Below are positions 1 through 10,100 of a stretch of 64,000 bases of DNA, piece after piece; position 1 is the stretch's first letter; each line of letters starts with the position of its first letter. Location of the stretch: the NCBI RefSeq assembly GCF_001654915.1, contig NZ_LXEQ01000028.1; one strand, written 5' to 3'. The notes under the pieces were generated by a model. The model was not told the origin of the DNA and searched no databases. It saw only the letters and a list, made by a program, of their open reading frames with translations. The stretch is from Buttiauxella ferragutiae (lineage in GTDB: Bacteria > Pseudomonadota > Gammaproteobacteria > Enterobacterales > Enterobacteriaceae). A program made the translations under genes and the position numbers.

Positions 1-2157
1 GATTTGCCCCTTCTTCAGCGCATCCATCACAATGGCTTTCGGGCCATCGGCAATAATGCGTCCTTTATCTACAATTATCAGGCGATCAACCAGCGTCAGC
101 ATCGACGCCCGGTGAGTCACCAGTAACAAGGTTTTATCGGCAACAAACGGCACCAGCGCCTGTTTAATCTTGTCTTCACTGGTGTTGTCCATTGAACTGG
201 TCGGCTCATCGAGCAACAAAACTGGCGGCTCGAGTAACAATGCTCGTGCCAGCGCCACCGCCTGGCGTTGCCCGCCGGATAACTGCATCCCGCGTTCACC
301 CACTTGCAGGTTGTAGCCATCAGGGTGAATGCGTGCGAACTCGCTCACGCCCGCAATCTCAGCGGCGCGCAGCATAGTTTCGTCATCGACATAACGCGCA
401 CCAGTGACCAGGTTATCGCGCAGCGTGCCATTAAATAGCTGAATATCTTGAGGAACGTAGCCAATGCTATGGCGCAGGTCGTTAACGTCCAGCTGGCGGG
501 CGTCGACATCATCAATCAAAATATTGCCGCTGGAAGGCTGGTAAAGGTTGATGATGAGCTTGCTGATGGAGCTTTTGCCGGAACCGCTACGGCCAATAAT
601 ACCGACGCGTTCGCCCGGTTGAATGGTCAGGTTTATCTTGTGCAGCGACGGGTTTTTCTGCTCGGGATAACTGAAATCGACGTCTTTAAACTCAATGCTG
701 CCACGGAAGTTTTCGCGTTTCAGCGGATGCTCATGCTCGCGGCGTTCTTGCGGCATCGACATCATTTTTTCTGTGCTGTTGATGGTCAGTCGCGCCTGCT
801 GATAACGGGCAATTAAACCGGTGAGTTGCCCCATTGGCATCAGCGCGCGGCCATTCAGCATGTAGCAGGCAATCAGGCCACCCATACTCAACTTGCCGCC
901 AATAATCATATACACGCCAACAATAATCATCAGCACGCCGGACATTTGCTGGAACCAACCGGTCAGGTTACTGGCAAAACTCGACAGCGTTTTGACGCGC
1001 AATTCCAGGCGGCTTAAGCTGCCAAGCGTCTGTTCCCACTGGTACTGGCGCTCGCTCTGGGCGTTGTTCACTTTAATCGCATCAAGGCCGCTGAGCGTTT
1101 CAATCAGCAATGCCTGGCGTTCGCTGGCCAGGCTCATGGTTTTGGCAACGGCGGCATTCACCGGTCTCTGCAACGCCCAACTGATCAGCAGCGCGATAGG
1201 GAAGGTGAGCAGCGGGATCCACGCCAGCGAGCCGCCGATAATCGCGATCACCAGCAACAGCACCAGCGTAAACGGCAAGTCGATAAGCGTGGTCAGCGTC
1301 AGCGAAGAGAGGAAATCGCGCAGCGACTGAAATTCATGAATATTCTGTGCAAAGCTGCCGACTCGCGCCGGGCGGGCTTTCATCTCCATGCCGGTAATGC
1401 GCTCAAAAAGCGTGGCAGAGATAATCAGGTCACTCTTTTTCCCGGCAATATCGAGACAAATACCGCGCAGCATTTTTAAGATCAAATCAAACACGAACGC
1501 CAGGCAAATACCGACCGCCAACACCCATAACGTCACCGTGGCATGGTTCGGCACCACGCGGTCATACACGTTCATGGTGAATAGCGGCGTGCCCAACGCG
1601 ATCAGGTTGATCAGCAAACTGGCGAGCACCGCATCCATATACAGGTAACGCGACAGCATCAGCGTATCTTTGAACCAGGATTTGGTGCGCGGTAAGAAGG
1701 ATTCAGACTGCAAATCAAACTCATGGCGCGGATGGGCAAAAATCACCTGTCCGGTGTAGCTTTCTTCAAGGATTGACGCATCAACGCGAATTTCACCACC
1801 TTCGCTTTCGCTTGGCATCACACGCGCGGAACCGTCGGCGTTCCAGCCGAGCAATACCGCAGCTCCACCCTCGCGCAGCATCAGAATCGCCGGTAGCGAC
1901 ATGACCGGGATTTTATTAAGCGCGCGTTTAATGATGCGCGCTTTTAACCCGGCACGTGCCGCAGCACGCGGCAAAATGGCCAGCGTCAGGCGGTCGTTCT
2001 CCAGCGGCAAACCACTGCTTAAAGTTGAACGGCTTGCCGATTTACCATGCAAAGTGCAAAGCACCAGCAGGCAATCGAGTAGGGGATCGTCATGGCGGCT
2101 GCGCGGATCATGATAATGCGACTCCTCCAGTGGAGGAGCCTCTGTCATTGTATTCAT
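1..2157 (-). CDS. lapB: Type I secretion ABC transporter (LapB-like permease/ATPase), 3' end cut by window edge
   Basis: Inner-membrane ATPase expected to export the adhesin encoded divergently at 4176. I translated it from the minus strand: 719 codons are open to the edge, so only the last few residues and the stop are missing (family about 710-720 residues). Order: an N-terminal C39-peptidase-like domain (about 1-135) with no convincing catalytic Cys/His pair, a transmembrane domain (about 150-440), then the nucleotide-binding domain with Walker A GRSGSGKSS (coding near 577), signature LSGGQRQ and Walker B VLLLDEP. The degenerate peptidase domain is typical of RTX/LapA exporters. The start is ATG 2157 or in-frame ATG 2148; neither has a strong ribosome site. 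The name follows Pseudomonas usage (unrelated to E. coli yciM/lapB). The membrane fusion partner is presumably beyond position 1. Confidence 0.93.
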   Translation of the reverse strand, partial: MNTMTEAPPLEESHYHDPRSRHDDPLLDCLLVLCTLHGKSASRSTLSSGLPLENDRLTLAILPRAAARAGLKARIIKRALNKIPVMSLPAILMLREGGAAVLLGWNADGSARVMPSESEGGEIRVDASILEESYTGQVIFAHPRHEFDLQSESFLPRTKSWFKDTLMLSRYLYMDAVLASLLINLIALGTPLFTMNVYDRVVPNHATVTLWVLAVGICLAFVFDLILKMLRGICLDIAGKKSDLIISATLFERITGMEMKARPARVGSFAQNIHEFQSLRDFLSSLTLTTLIDLPFTLVLLLVIAIIGGSLAWIPLLTFPIALLISWALQRPVNAAVAKTMSLASERQALLIETLSGLDAIKVNNAQSERQYQWEQTLGSLSRLELRVKTLSSFASNLTGWFQQMSGVLMIIVGVYMIIGGKLSMGGLIACYMLNGRALMPMGQLTGLIARYQQARLTINSTEKMMSMPQERREHEHPLKRENFRGSIEFKDVDFSYPEQKNPSLHKINLTIQPGERVGIIGRSGSGKSSISKLIINLYQPSSGNILIDDVDARQLDVNDLRHSIGYVPQDIQLFNGTLRDNLVTGARYVDDETMLRAAEIAGVSEFARIHPDGYNLQVGERGMQLSGGQRQAVALARALLLEPPVLLLDEPTSSMDNTSEDKIKQALVPFVADKTLLLVTHRASMLTLVDRLIIVDKGRIIADGPKAIVMDALKKGQI

Positions 2158-2211
2158 GGGTTCAACTTGTAAATTCATTGATGAGTTTTGTCGGATGAAC
2201 GAAATAATTTT

Positions 2212-2293
2212 TGTCGGATGACGCTGCGCTTATCCACCCTACAAATACGGCGAAATTGCCTTTGTAGGGTGGATAAGCGCAGCGTCATCCACC
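2212..2293. repeat. Inverted pair of REP-like palindromes
   Basis: Two copies of the genome's main REP-like unit (core GGATAAGCGCAGCGTCATCC) face each other across a 15-bp spacer between the ABC gene and the TolC-family gene. The arms match over about 30 bp, so a transcript crossing the gap would form a long hairpin. This could stabilise the upstream mRNA or dampen expression of the downstream ABC gene. Confidence 0.85.
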
Positions 2294-2306
2294 ATTGAAC
2301 GCGAAA

Positions 2307-3650
2307 TTAATTAAGTTCTGGCAACGTATTATTACTCGCCGAATCAATTGGCTGAGCTGCTGGCGTTGGGCTAACTTTCAGGTCTTTTAATAATTCACCC
2401 ATGCGCGCGGAAATACGGTAGCCGGACGATATTTCCAGATAACGTAATTCAACCAGGCGGCGTTTAGATGAGAACACTTCGTTTTCACTGTCTAATAAAT
2501 CCAGCAGTGTTCGTTCGCCGAGGCTGAATTGATCCTGATAAGCGGTACGCACCTTTACACTGCGGTCGGCATATTCTGCCGCTGCCGGTAATTGGTCGCG
2601 GGCATTTTTTAATGCCGTCCATGCCAGGCCAATTTCCTGATTCATTTGGCGCAGCGTGTTATTTCTCACGTCCTGTGCTTGTTTTTGCAAATAAGCTCGG
2701 GAATCCATCGTGGCTTTATCGCTACCGCCCTGGTACAAGTTGTAATGCAGTTTCACCATCGCTTGCCACTCTTCGGCATGGGCACGCGTGGTATCGGTAT
2801 CGTTACTCACGCTATGGGCAAGGGAAACATCAACACGCGGATAAAACGTTGATTTTGAAGCTTCATATTGCTGATGGGCGGCTTCAATATCGGCGTTAGC
2901 CGATTTCAACAGCGGGTTGTTGGCTTCCATCACCTGTTTAGCGTCCTTCAGGGATTTCGGCAGCTCAGCCGCAATATTCTCAGGCAAGCTCAGGTTTTCT
3001 GGCTCTCTGCCAGTCACGCTGGTAAACGATGTTTTGGCATCTTCAAGGTTGGTCTGCTCAGTCAGTAAATTGTTTTGAGCCTGTGCCAGACGAGCTTCTG
3101 CCTGCATTAAGTCGCCAGAACGCCCCACGCCTTGATCGGTGCGCAAACGAATCTGGTCGTAGATACGTTCATGGTTGGCTAAATCGTCTTGCGCCAAATG
3201 AACATATTCTTCGCGTTGCAACACATCGAGATAAGCCTGAACCACTTCTAATGCCGTGGTTTCGCTAATATTCATCACGCTAAAGGCGCGCGAATCAACG
3301 GTGGCTTTCTGGCGGCCCACTTCACTGGTGGTGGCAAAGCCGTCGAAGACATTCTGGTCAAGACTGACGGTGGCATCATTCGGGGAAAGATTCATCCCGT
3401 TATTATCACCACCGGCACGCGTCGTCGCGTCATCGAGGTTCTTTTGACCCGCTTCGGCATTTAAATTTAAAGAAGGGAGATAACCGCCGCGTGCCGCACG
3501 TAAATCTTGTTCCGCCGAATAGCGGCTATTTACCGAAGCGTTCACTTCTGGATGAGTGGATAACGCTTGCTTGACGGTATTCGGTAAGCTTTCTGCATTA
3601 ACAGAATGTACAGATAAACAACCCAGGATAAAAACAAAAAACTTCTTCAT
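2307..3650 (-). CDS. TolC-family outer membrane efflux protein of the type I secretion system (LapE-like)
   Basis: Outer membrane channel of the tripartite secretion system, 447 residues. A signal peptide (MKKFFVFILGCLSVHSVNA, residues 1-19) is followed by two OEP repeats rich in long helices and coiled coil (for example residues 130-215 and 330-420), the usual TolC layout and length. The reading frame is open further upstream to 3758, but that extension is translated ERIC sequence; ATG 3650 with its signal peptide is the credible start. The gene is transcribed away from the adhesin and is followed by the ABC ATPase, so the two exporter genes probably share an operon. The dedicated location argues for a private channel rather than the housekeeping TolC. 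Confidence 0.92.
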   Translation of the reverse strand: MKKFFVFILGCLSVHSVNAESLPNTVKQALSTHPEVNASVNSRYSAEQDLRAARGGYLPSLNLNAEAGQKNLDDATTRAGGDNNGMNLSPNDATVSLDQNVFDGFATTSEVGRQKATVDSRAFSVMNISETTALEVVQAYLDVLQREEYVHLAQDDLANHERIYDQIRLRTDQGVGRSGDLMQAEARLAQAQNNLLTEQTNLEDAKTSFTSVTGREPENLSLPENIAAELPKSLKDAKQVMEANNPLLKSANADIEAAHQQYEASKSTFYPRVDVSLAHSVSNDTDTTRAHAEEWQAMVKLHYNLYQGGSDKATMDSRAYLQKQAQDVRNNTLRQMNQEIGLAWTALKNARDQLPAAAEYADRSVKVRTAYQDQFSLGERTLLDLLDSENEVFSSKRRLVELRYLEISSGYRISARMGELLKDLKVSPTPAAQPIDSASNNTLPELN

Positions 3651-3703
3651 TTTATGAAGCCTTATTACATGCGTTAACGATATCCCTATATCACGCTTTA
3701 TAT

Positions 3704-3824
<121 letters not shown>

Positions 3825-4175
3825 AATTCCATTTCTGTTTTTAACACGAAACATCATATCAATTAACACGCGGTGTTTATCTGTCAGGCATTAAACAGAC
3901 TTTCATTCGAAATGAAATTTAATGTTCTGTAATGTGATGTTTCACTTTGTGTCATTTTTGATTATATTTAGAACTCAGTCAAGCGCACGATAATAGAATT
4001 CTAATAACTGTGTTTTTTTCTACATTTATAAATTAGCGCCAAATGAGCAATGTCCATTAATGGGCATTTATGGCTATATTTGGCGATATTTAGTGAATGA
4101 AAGAATAATGTTATTAATTATTTAAATTATCGAAAAACAATACTAATAAAATCCAAAATAATTCGAGAGGGTACG
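3825..4175. promoter_or_regulatory. AT-rich upstream region of the adhesin gene
   Basis: This gene-free stretch holds the promoters of the divergent exporter and adhesin genes. It is strongly AT-rich. An inner palindrome at 4049-4068 (AATGTCCATTAATGGGCATT, two mismatched positions) lies inside an outer CGCCAAA/TTTGGCG pair at 4037-4043 and 4079-4085, about 90 bp before the start codon. GAGAGG at 4165-4170 is the ribosome binding site. I cannot name the regulator or fix a -35/-10 pair with confidence. Confidence 0.5.
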
Positions 4176-7100
4176 GTGAGCAATTTACTCGGTGTAATCA
4201 AAGCAGTCATTGGTCAGGTTTATGTCATCGAAGCCGATGGCTCACAGCGTCTCTTGAAAGAAGGTGACAGAATTTACAGTGGTGAGGAAATTGTCACGGG
4301 TGCCAGCGGGGCGGTTAGCGTCGCTTTACCGGATGGTAAAACGCTGGATCTTGGGCGTAATAGCCACTGGACAGAGCATGGCCTGAATGCGGTAAGCAGC
4401 GCCGCACATGACACGCAAGATGTCGCCGCCCTGCAAAAAGCTATTGCCGACGGTGCTGACCCAACACAATCATTAGAAGCGACCGCCGCGGGTAACCAAA
4501 CGCCCGTGCAAATTGAAGGCGGTGGTGGCGGCCATACTCTGGTGCAATTAGATTTAACCGCGCAGATTGTTGATCCAACAGCCGGTTTTAATACTCAGGG
4601 GCTGGGCGCGCCGACCTGGGAACATAACTTACCTGAAGGCGGCTTAAACGCTGGCTCACCTCCGGTTCTACCTCCGCAGGTTCACATCGACGAATTCGCG
4701 GGCAACGACGGTTACGTTAACAAAAATGAAATAAACCACGCCCACATTAGCGGCACCAGTAACCAGAAACATGTCACGCTGACTTTCACTGATAGCCAAA
4801 AAAACACATTGACGTTTGAGGTGGATGTTAAAGACGGGCACTGGATGGCGGACCCCGATTTAACCGCTCTTGCGGAAGGCGAAATTAACGTTATCGCCAC
4901 GGCTACGGATATCTCCGGTCGCACCGCGCAAAGCACCACCGATGCGCTGATTGATACCGTCGACCTGCACGACACCATCACCATTGATGATGTTACCGCT
5001 GATAACGTGATTAATATCGCTGAATCCCATGAAGCGAAAACCTCCGTTCACGGCACCGTCGGCGGGGATGCCAAACTCGGCGATAAAATTACCCTGTTGG
5101 TGAATGGCCACGAATATAGCGACGTGGTTATCGACCTCGGGAATGGCGCACTGGGTTATCGCATCGACGTATTAACCCCAGACTTGCTGACTGACCCAAA
5201 TATTCACGCCACCGTCACCTCAACTGATGAAGCCGGAAACACCACTCAGGCGTCGAGCGATCACCATGTTGATCTCGATTTCGATATTGATAACTCGATT
5301 ACTATCGAAACCATTGCCAACGATGACATCGTCAACCGCAACGAATCGCGTATGCCGACGATGGTGACCGGTGTTGTGGGTGGTGATGCGCAAGCAGGCG
5401 ACCCGGTAATGGTGACCGTCGGTGGCCGAGATTTCCACGGCGTGGTGGTCAACGATAACGGCCAGTTGCGCTATGAAATCCCGGTACCGAGCAGTCTGTT
5501 GCAAGAAGGCAATAACGACATTCAGGTTCAGGTAACCAGCCATGATGCGGCGGGTAACGAAGCCACGGCAATCGAACACAAGAACCTGGTGCTCGACACC
5601 CAGGCTGAAGCCACCGTCACCATTGATAGTGTCACCAAAGACAACGTTCTTAATCACAGTGAACTGGGCGCCGCAAAGCAGTGGGTTCACGGCACCGTCG
5701 GGGGCGATGCCCGCGAAGGTGATGCCATTGATCTGGAAATTAACGGTAAGCATTACAGCGGAAAAGTCATCTACATCAGCCCGAATCAACTCGGTTACCA
5801 GATAGCGGTCGAGCCACACGACTTTAGCAATAACAAGGGTGAAGTGGACGGCTTTGTGAAAGTCAGCGTTAGCGTTATTTCGCACGATGCCGTTGATAAC
5901 GAAGTGATTGAAAAAACACAACATAAAGTTCAAATCGACAACCACGCTAACGCCACGATCACCATTGATGATGTCACTAAAGACAACGTGCTTAATCACG
6001 ATGAACTGAATGCGGCGAAACAGTTTGTCCACGGCAATGTCGGCGGCGATGCGCGAGTGGGAGATGTGGTCGACCTTGATATTCGCGGCAACCATTTCAC
6101 CGGTACCGTGGTGGATTTCGGTAATGGGGAATTAGGCTATAACATTGAAGTCGACTCTGCGGCGTTTAGCCGTAATCAGGGGGAAATCGACAGCAAAGTT
6201 AAAGTCCATGCCACCATTAAATCCCACGATGATGTGGGTAACGTGACCATTCAGACCACCGAACACACGGTTTATATTGATAACCACGCTAACGCCACCA
6301 TCACCATTGACGCGGTCACTAAAGATAACATCCTCAATCATGATGAGCTGGCAGCGAAAACCCAGTTTATTCATGGCGTGGTCGGCGGTGATGCCCGTGA
6401 AGGGGATGTGGTTGATCTGGTGATTAACGGCACGCATTTCCGTGGCGAAGTGATTGCCATCGGCAATGATCAACTGGGCTATAACATCCCGGTCAACCCG
6501 CGCGTATTCAGCGATAACAAAGGTGAAGTGGACGGCTTTGTCAAAGTGATTGCCAGCGTCAAAGCACACGATGCGGCGGGTAACGAAGTGGTGGAAACCA
6601 CGGAATTTAAAGTTCAGATCGACAACCACGCCAATGCCACCATCACCATTGAGGATCTGACTGACGATAACATCCTCAACCACAATGAACTGAGCGCGCC
6701 GAAGTGGTGGGTGCACGGTGTGGTGGATGGTGACGCGGCGGTTAACGATCGCGTTGATATTGACATTAATGGCAATCATTTTACCGGGGAAGTGTTTGAT
6801 ATCGGCAATGGTACATTGGGTTACCGCATTCCGGTTGATTCGCGAATTTTCAGCAATAACAAAGGTGAAGTGGACGACAGCGTCAATGTGCACGCCAAAG
6901 TGACCTCCCACGATGCCGCGGGCAACGTGACCATTCAGACCACCGATCACACGGTTTATATTGATAACCACGCCAACGCCACGCTGACCATTGACGATGT
7001 CACCGCAGACAATATCCTCAACCACGCTGAACTGGATGAGAAAGAGCACATCATCAGTGGCGTTGGCGGTGGCGATGCGAAGCCGGGAGATGAAGTGGTC

Positions 7101-10100
7101 ATTGAAGTTAACGGTATGAAATTCACCGGCTACCTCGAAAATGACCTGAGCTACCATATTGCCGTACCGTCGGCGCAGTTCGCTGATAATAACGGCAAGA
7201 TCGATGAAAACCTCACGTTCAAAGCGACAATTACTTCCCATGATCTTGCGCATAACGAAATTGTCGTTACCACCACGCACACACTGCATATTGATAACTT
7301 TGCGGTAAACGATTTCACCATCGATACCGTGGCGGGCGAAGACTGGGTTAGCAAAGCGGAATCTCAACAGCCTGTCATTATTCGCGGCGACGTCACCGGC
7401 GTGGATGCCAAAGATGGCGATCCGGTCGTGGTGCGGGTAGCAGGTGTGGAATATTCAGGTGAGGTGAAAACCGACGCTGGCGGCCATCTGTATTACGAAG
7501 TTCCGCTGCCTGCGGGCACGCTTCATGATGGGCTCGTCAATGTGGAAGTGTCTGTCACCAGCCACGATGCGCTCGACAACTATGTCACCACCACGCACAC
7601 GCACGATATTGCGGTCGACACTAAAGCGGCAGCCAGCATTCATATTGATAAAGTGACGGTTGATAACGTGCTTAATCACGACGAACTGGCGCAGCCCAAA
7701 GTGATGATCACGGGTTGGGTGGATGGCGATGCCGCAGTCGGTGATAAGATTGTTATCGAGGTTCATGGCATTCCCTATCCAGGCAAAGTCATTGCTCTGG
7801 ATAACGGCAAAATTGGCTTCCGTATTGAAGTTGATAGCGGCTCGTTCAGTGATAATTACGGCAAGATTGATACCGATGTGACCTTTAAAGCCACGATCAC
7901 CTCCCACGACATTTTGGATAACGAAGTCACCAAAACCACCACTCACACCGTCCATATTGATAACCACGCCGTAGGCAATGCGACCATTGATCTGGTGACC
8001 GGCGATAACGTTATTAACCACCTCGAATCAAAACAGCAGCACACACACATCACGGGCACCATTACCGGCGAAATTAATGTTGGCGATAAAGTCTTCATCA
8101 CCGTCAATAACATCAGCTATGAAACCACGGTCATCCAGCTGCCCCATCAAAACGGGGCGTTGGGCTACAGCCTGGATGTGGTCACCAAAGATCTGCTGGC
8201 CGACCCTTACCCAACGGTTCATGTGGTGGCGCACGATGCTGCCGGTAACGAAAATCACATCGACGTGACCTACCAGGTCGATATTGATCTGCAAGCGGAA
8301 GCGACGATTAACATCGATCCGGTAGCCGGCGACGATAAGATCAACGCTGATGAATCAACTCACGAATTCACCACGGTATCCGGCACCGTCGGCGGCGATG
8401 TTAAAGAAGGGGATTATGTCCACCTGGTGATTAACGGCAATGAGCTGACGGCGAAAGTGACCAAAGACGGCAATGGTAATCTGGTGTGGACCAAAGAGGT
8501 CAGCACCCACGACCTGATGGTTGATCCGCACTTTACCGCTTCTGTCACCGCCACTGATAACGCCAATAACGTGGCTACCGCGCAGGCGGACAGGACAGTG
8601 GAGGTTGATACCAAAGTTGAAGCGGTGATCACCATTGATAAGGTTTCGGGAGATGACACCTTAAATGGTGAAGAGCTCAACCATCACTACACGCTGGTGA
8701 GCGGCACGCTGAGCGGTGAAATGAAGCCGGGCGACGAAGTGGTATTGAAGATCAACGGCCATGATTACCCAGGAAAAGTTGAGCAGGATGCTAATGGCGA
8801 CATGGTTTACCACATCCTGGTAGAAACTACCGATCTTCATCAGGACCCGAATATTCACGCCAGCATCACGGTGGAAGATGATGCACACAACGTCGCTACT
8901 GCCACCGCATATCGGCCAATAAATATCGACGATCATGCCGATGCTTCGCTGACCATCAACACGGTTTCTGGCGACGATACTCTTAACCAACTGGATCAAA
9001 AATACCCGACCACTACCGTTTACGGCAGCGTGGGTGGCGAAGTCCATCAAGGCGATGTGGTACATGTTTTCGTCAATGGCCATGAATACACCGTCAAAGT
9101 TGAACCGCAGAAGTATCTCAATGGCGGCCTCGGTTATTCCGTTGAGGTGAAAACCTCCGGTTTGGTGGCCGACGGGCATATCGAAGCCTTCGTCAGCACC
9201 GTGGACAACGCCGGAAACACCATCACGGTACATGCCGATCACGACGTCAAACACGACGACCAGGCAGTTGCCACCATCACCATTGACAAGGTGACTGACG
9301 ACGATGTGATTAATAATGCCGAAGCGCACCAGCCGCACACCACCATCACCGGTCAGGTGACGGGTGACGTTCATCTGGGGGATCAGGTCACTCTTGATGT
9401 TAACGGGGTACACTACTACGGCGATGTTATCGATCTCGGGACTAAGGGCCTCGGTTACAGCATTGAAGTCAGCACCGATGATCTGATTTCTAAAGAGAAC
9501 CCGACAATACACGCCTCAGTCACCGGCTACGATGAGGTGGGTAACACCGTGCTGGCTGAAGCCGACCACGATGTGGTGGTTGATACGCGTGCCGATGTCC
9601 ACATTACGGACGATAGAGCCGATGGTGATAACGAAAACGGACCTGACCATTATTACGTGACGGGGCGTGTCACAGGCCTGGATGTGAGGGAGCATGACCA
9701 TGTTCTGATAACCATTGGTGATAAGACCTTTGACACCGAAGTGATTAAACTCAAGGGCGGTGGTTTAGGGTTTAACTATGCGGTTTCTCCATCCATTGTC
9801 TACGCTCATCCAGATATCCAGATCGAAGTCACCAGCACCGATAAGTTCGGCAACACGACGACGGCAGTTGATCATATCCAGGCGCATCTTCCTGCTTTCG
9901 TTAACAATAATGGCAATACCACGCCGCCGGATAACACGCCGGAGCATCACGACAAACCTCATGCGGAAATCACCATCAGCCCGATTGCCGGTAACGATGT
10001 TGTCAACCAAATCGAATCTGAGGCAGGTAAAACGGTGATCCGTGGCACCGTCAGTGGCGATGTGCAGCCTGGCGATCACGTCATGCTGCATATTGGCACG

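Noticed and set aside
5220..7367. Long minus-strand open frames (291 and 411 codons) opposite the adhesin
   Set aside because: They arise from repetitive antisense of the adhesin coding sequence; no ribosome sites or known domains.
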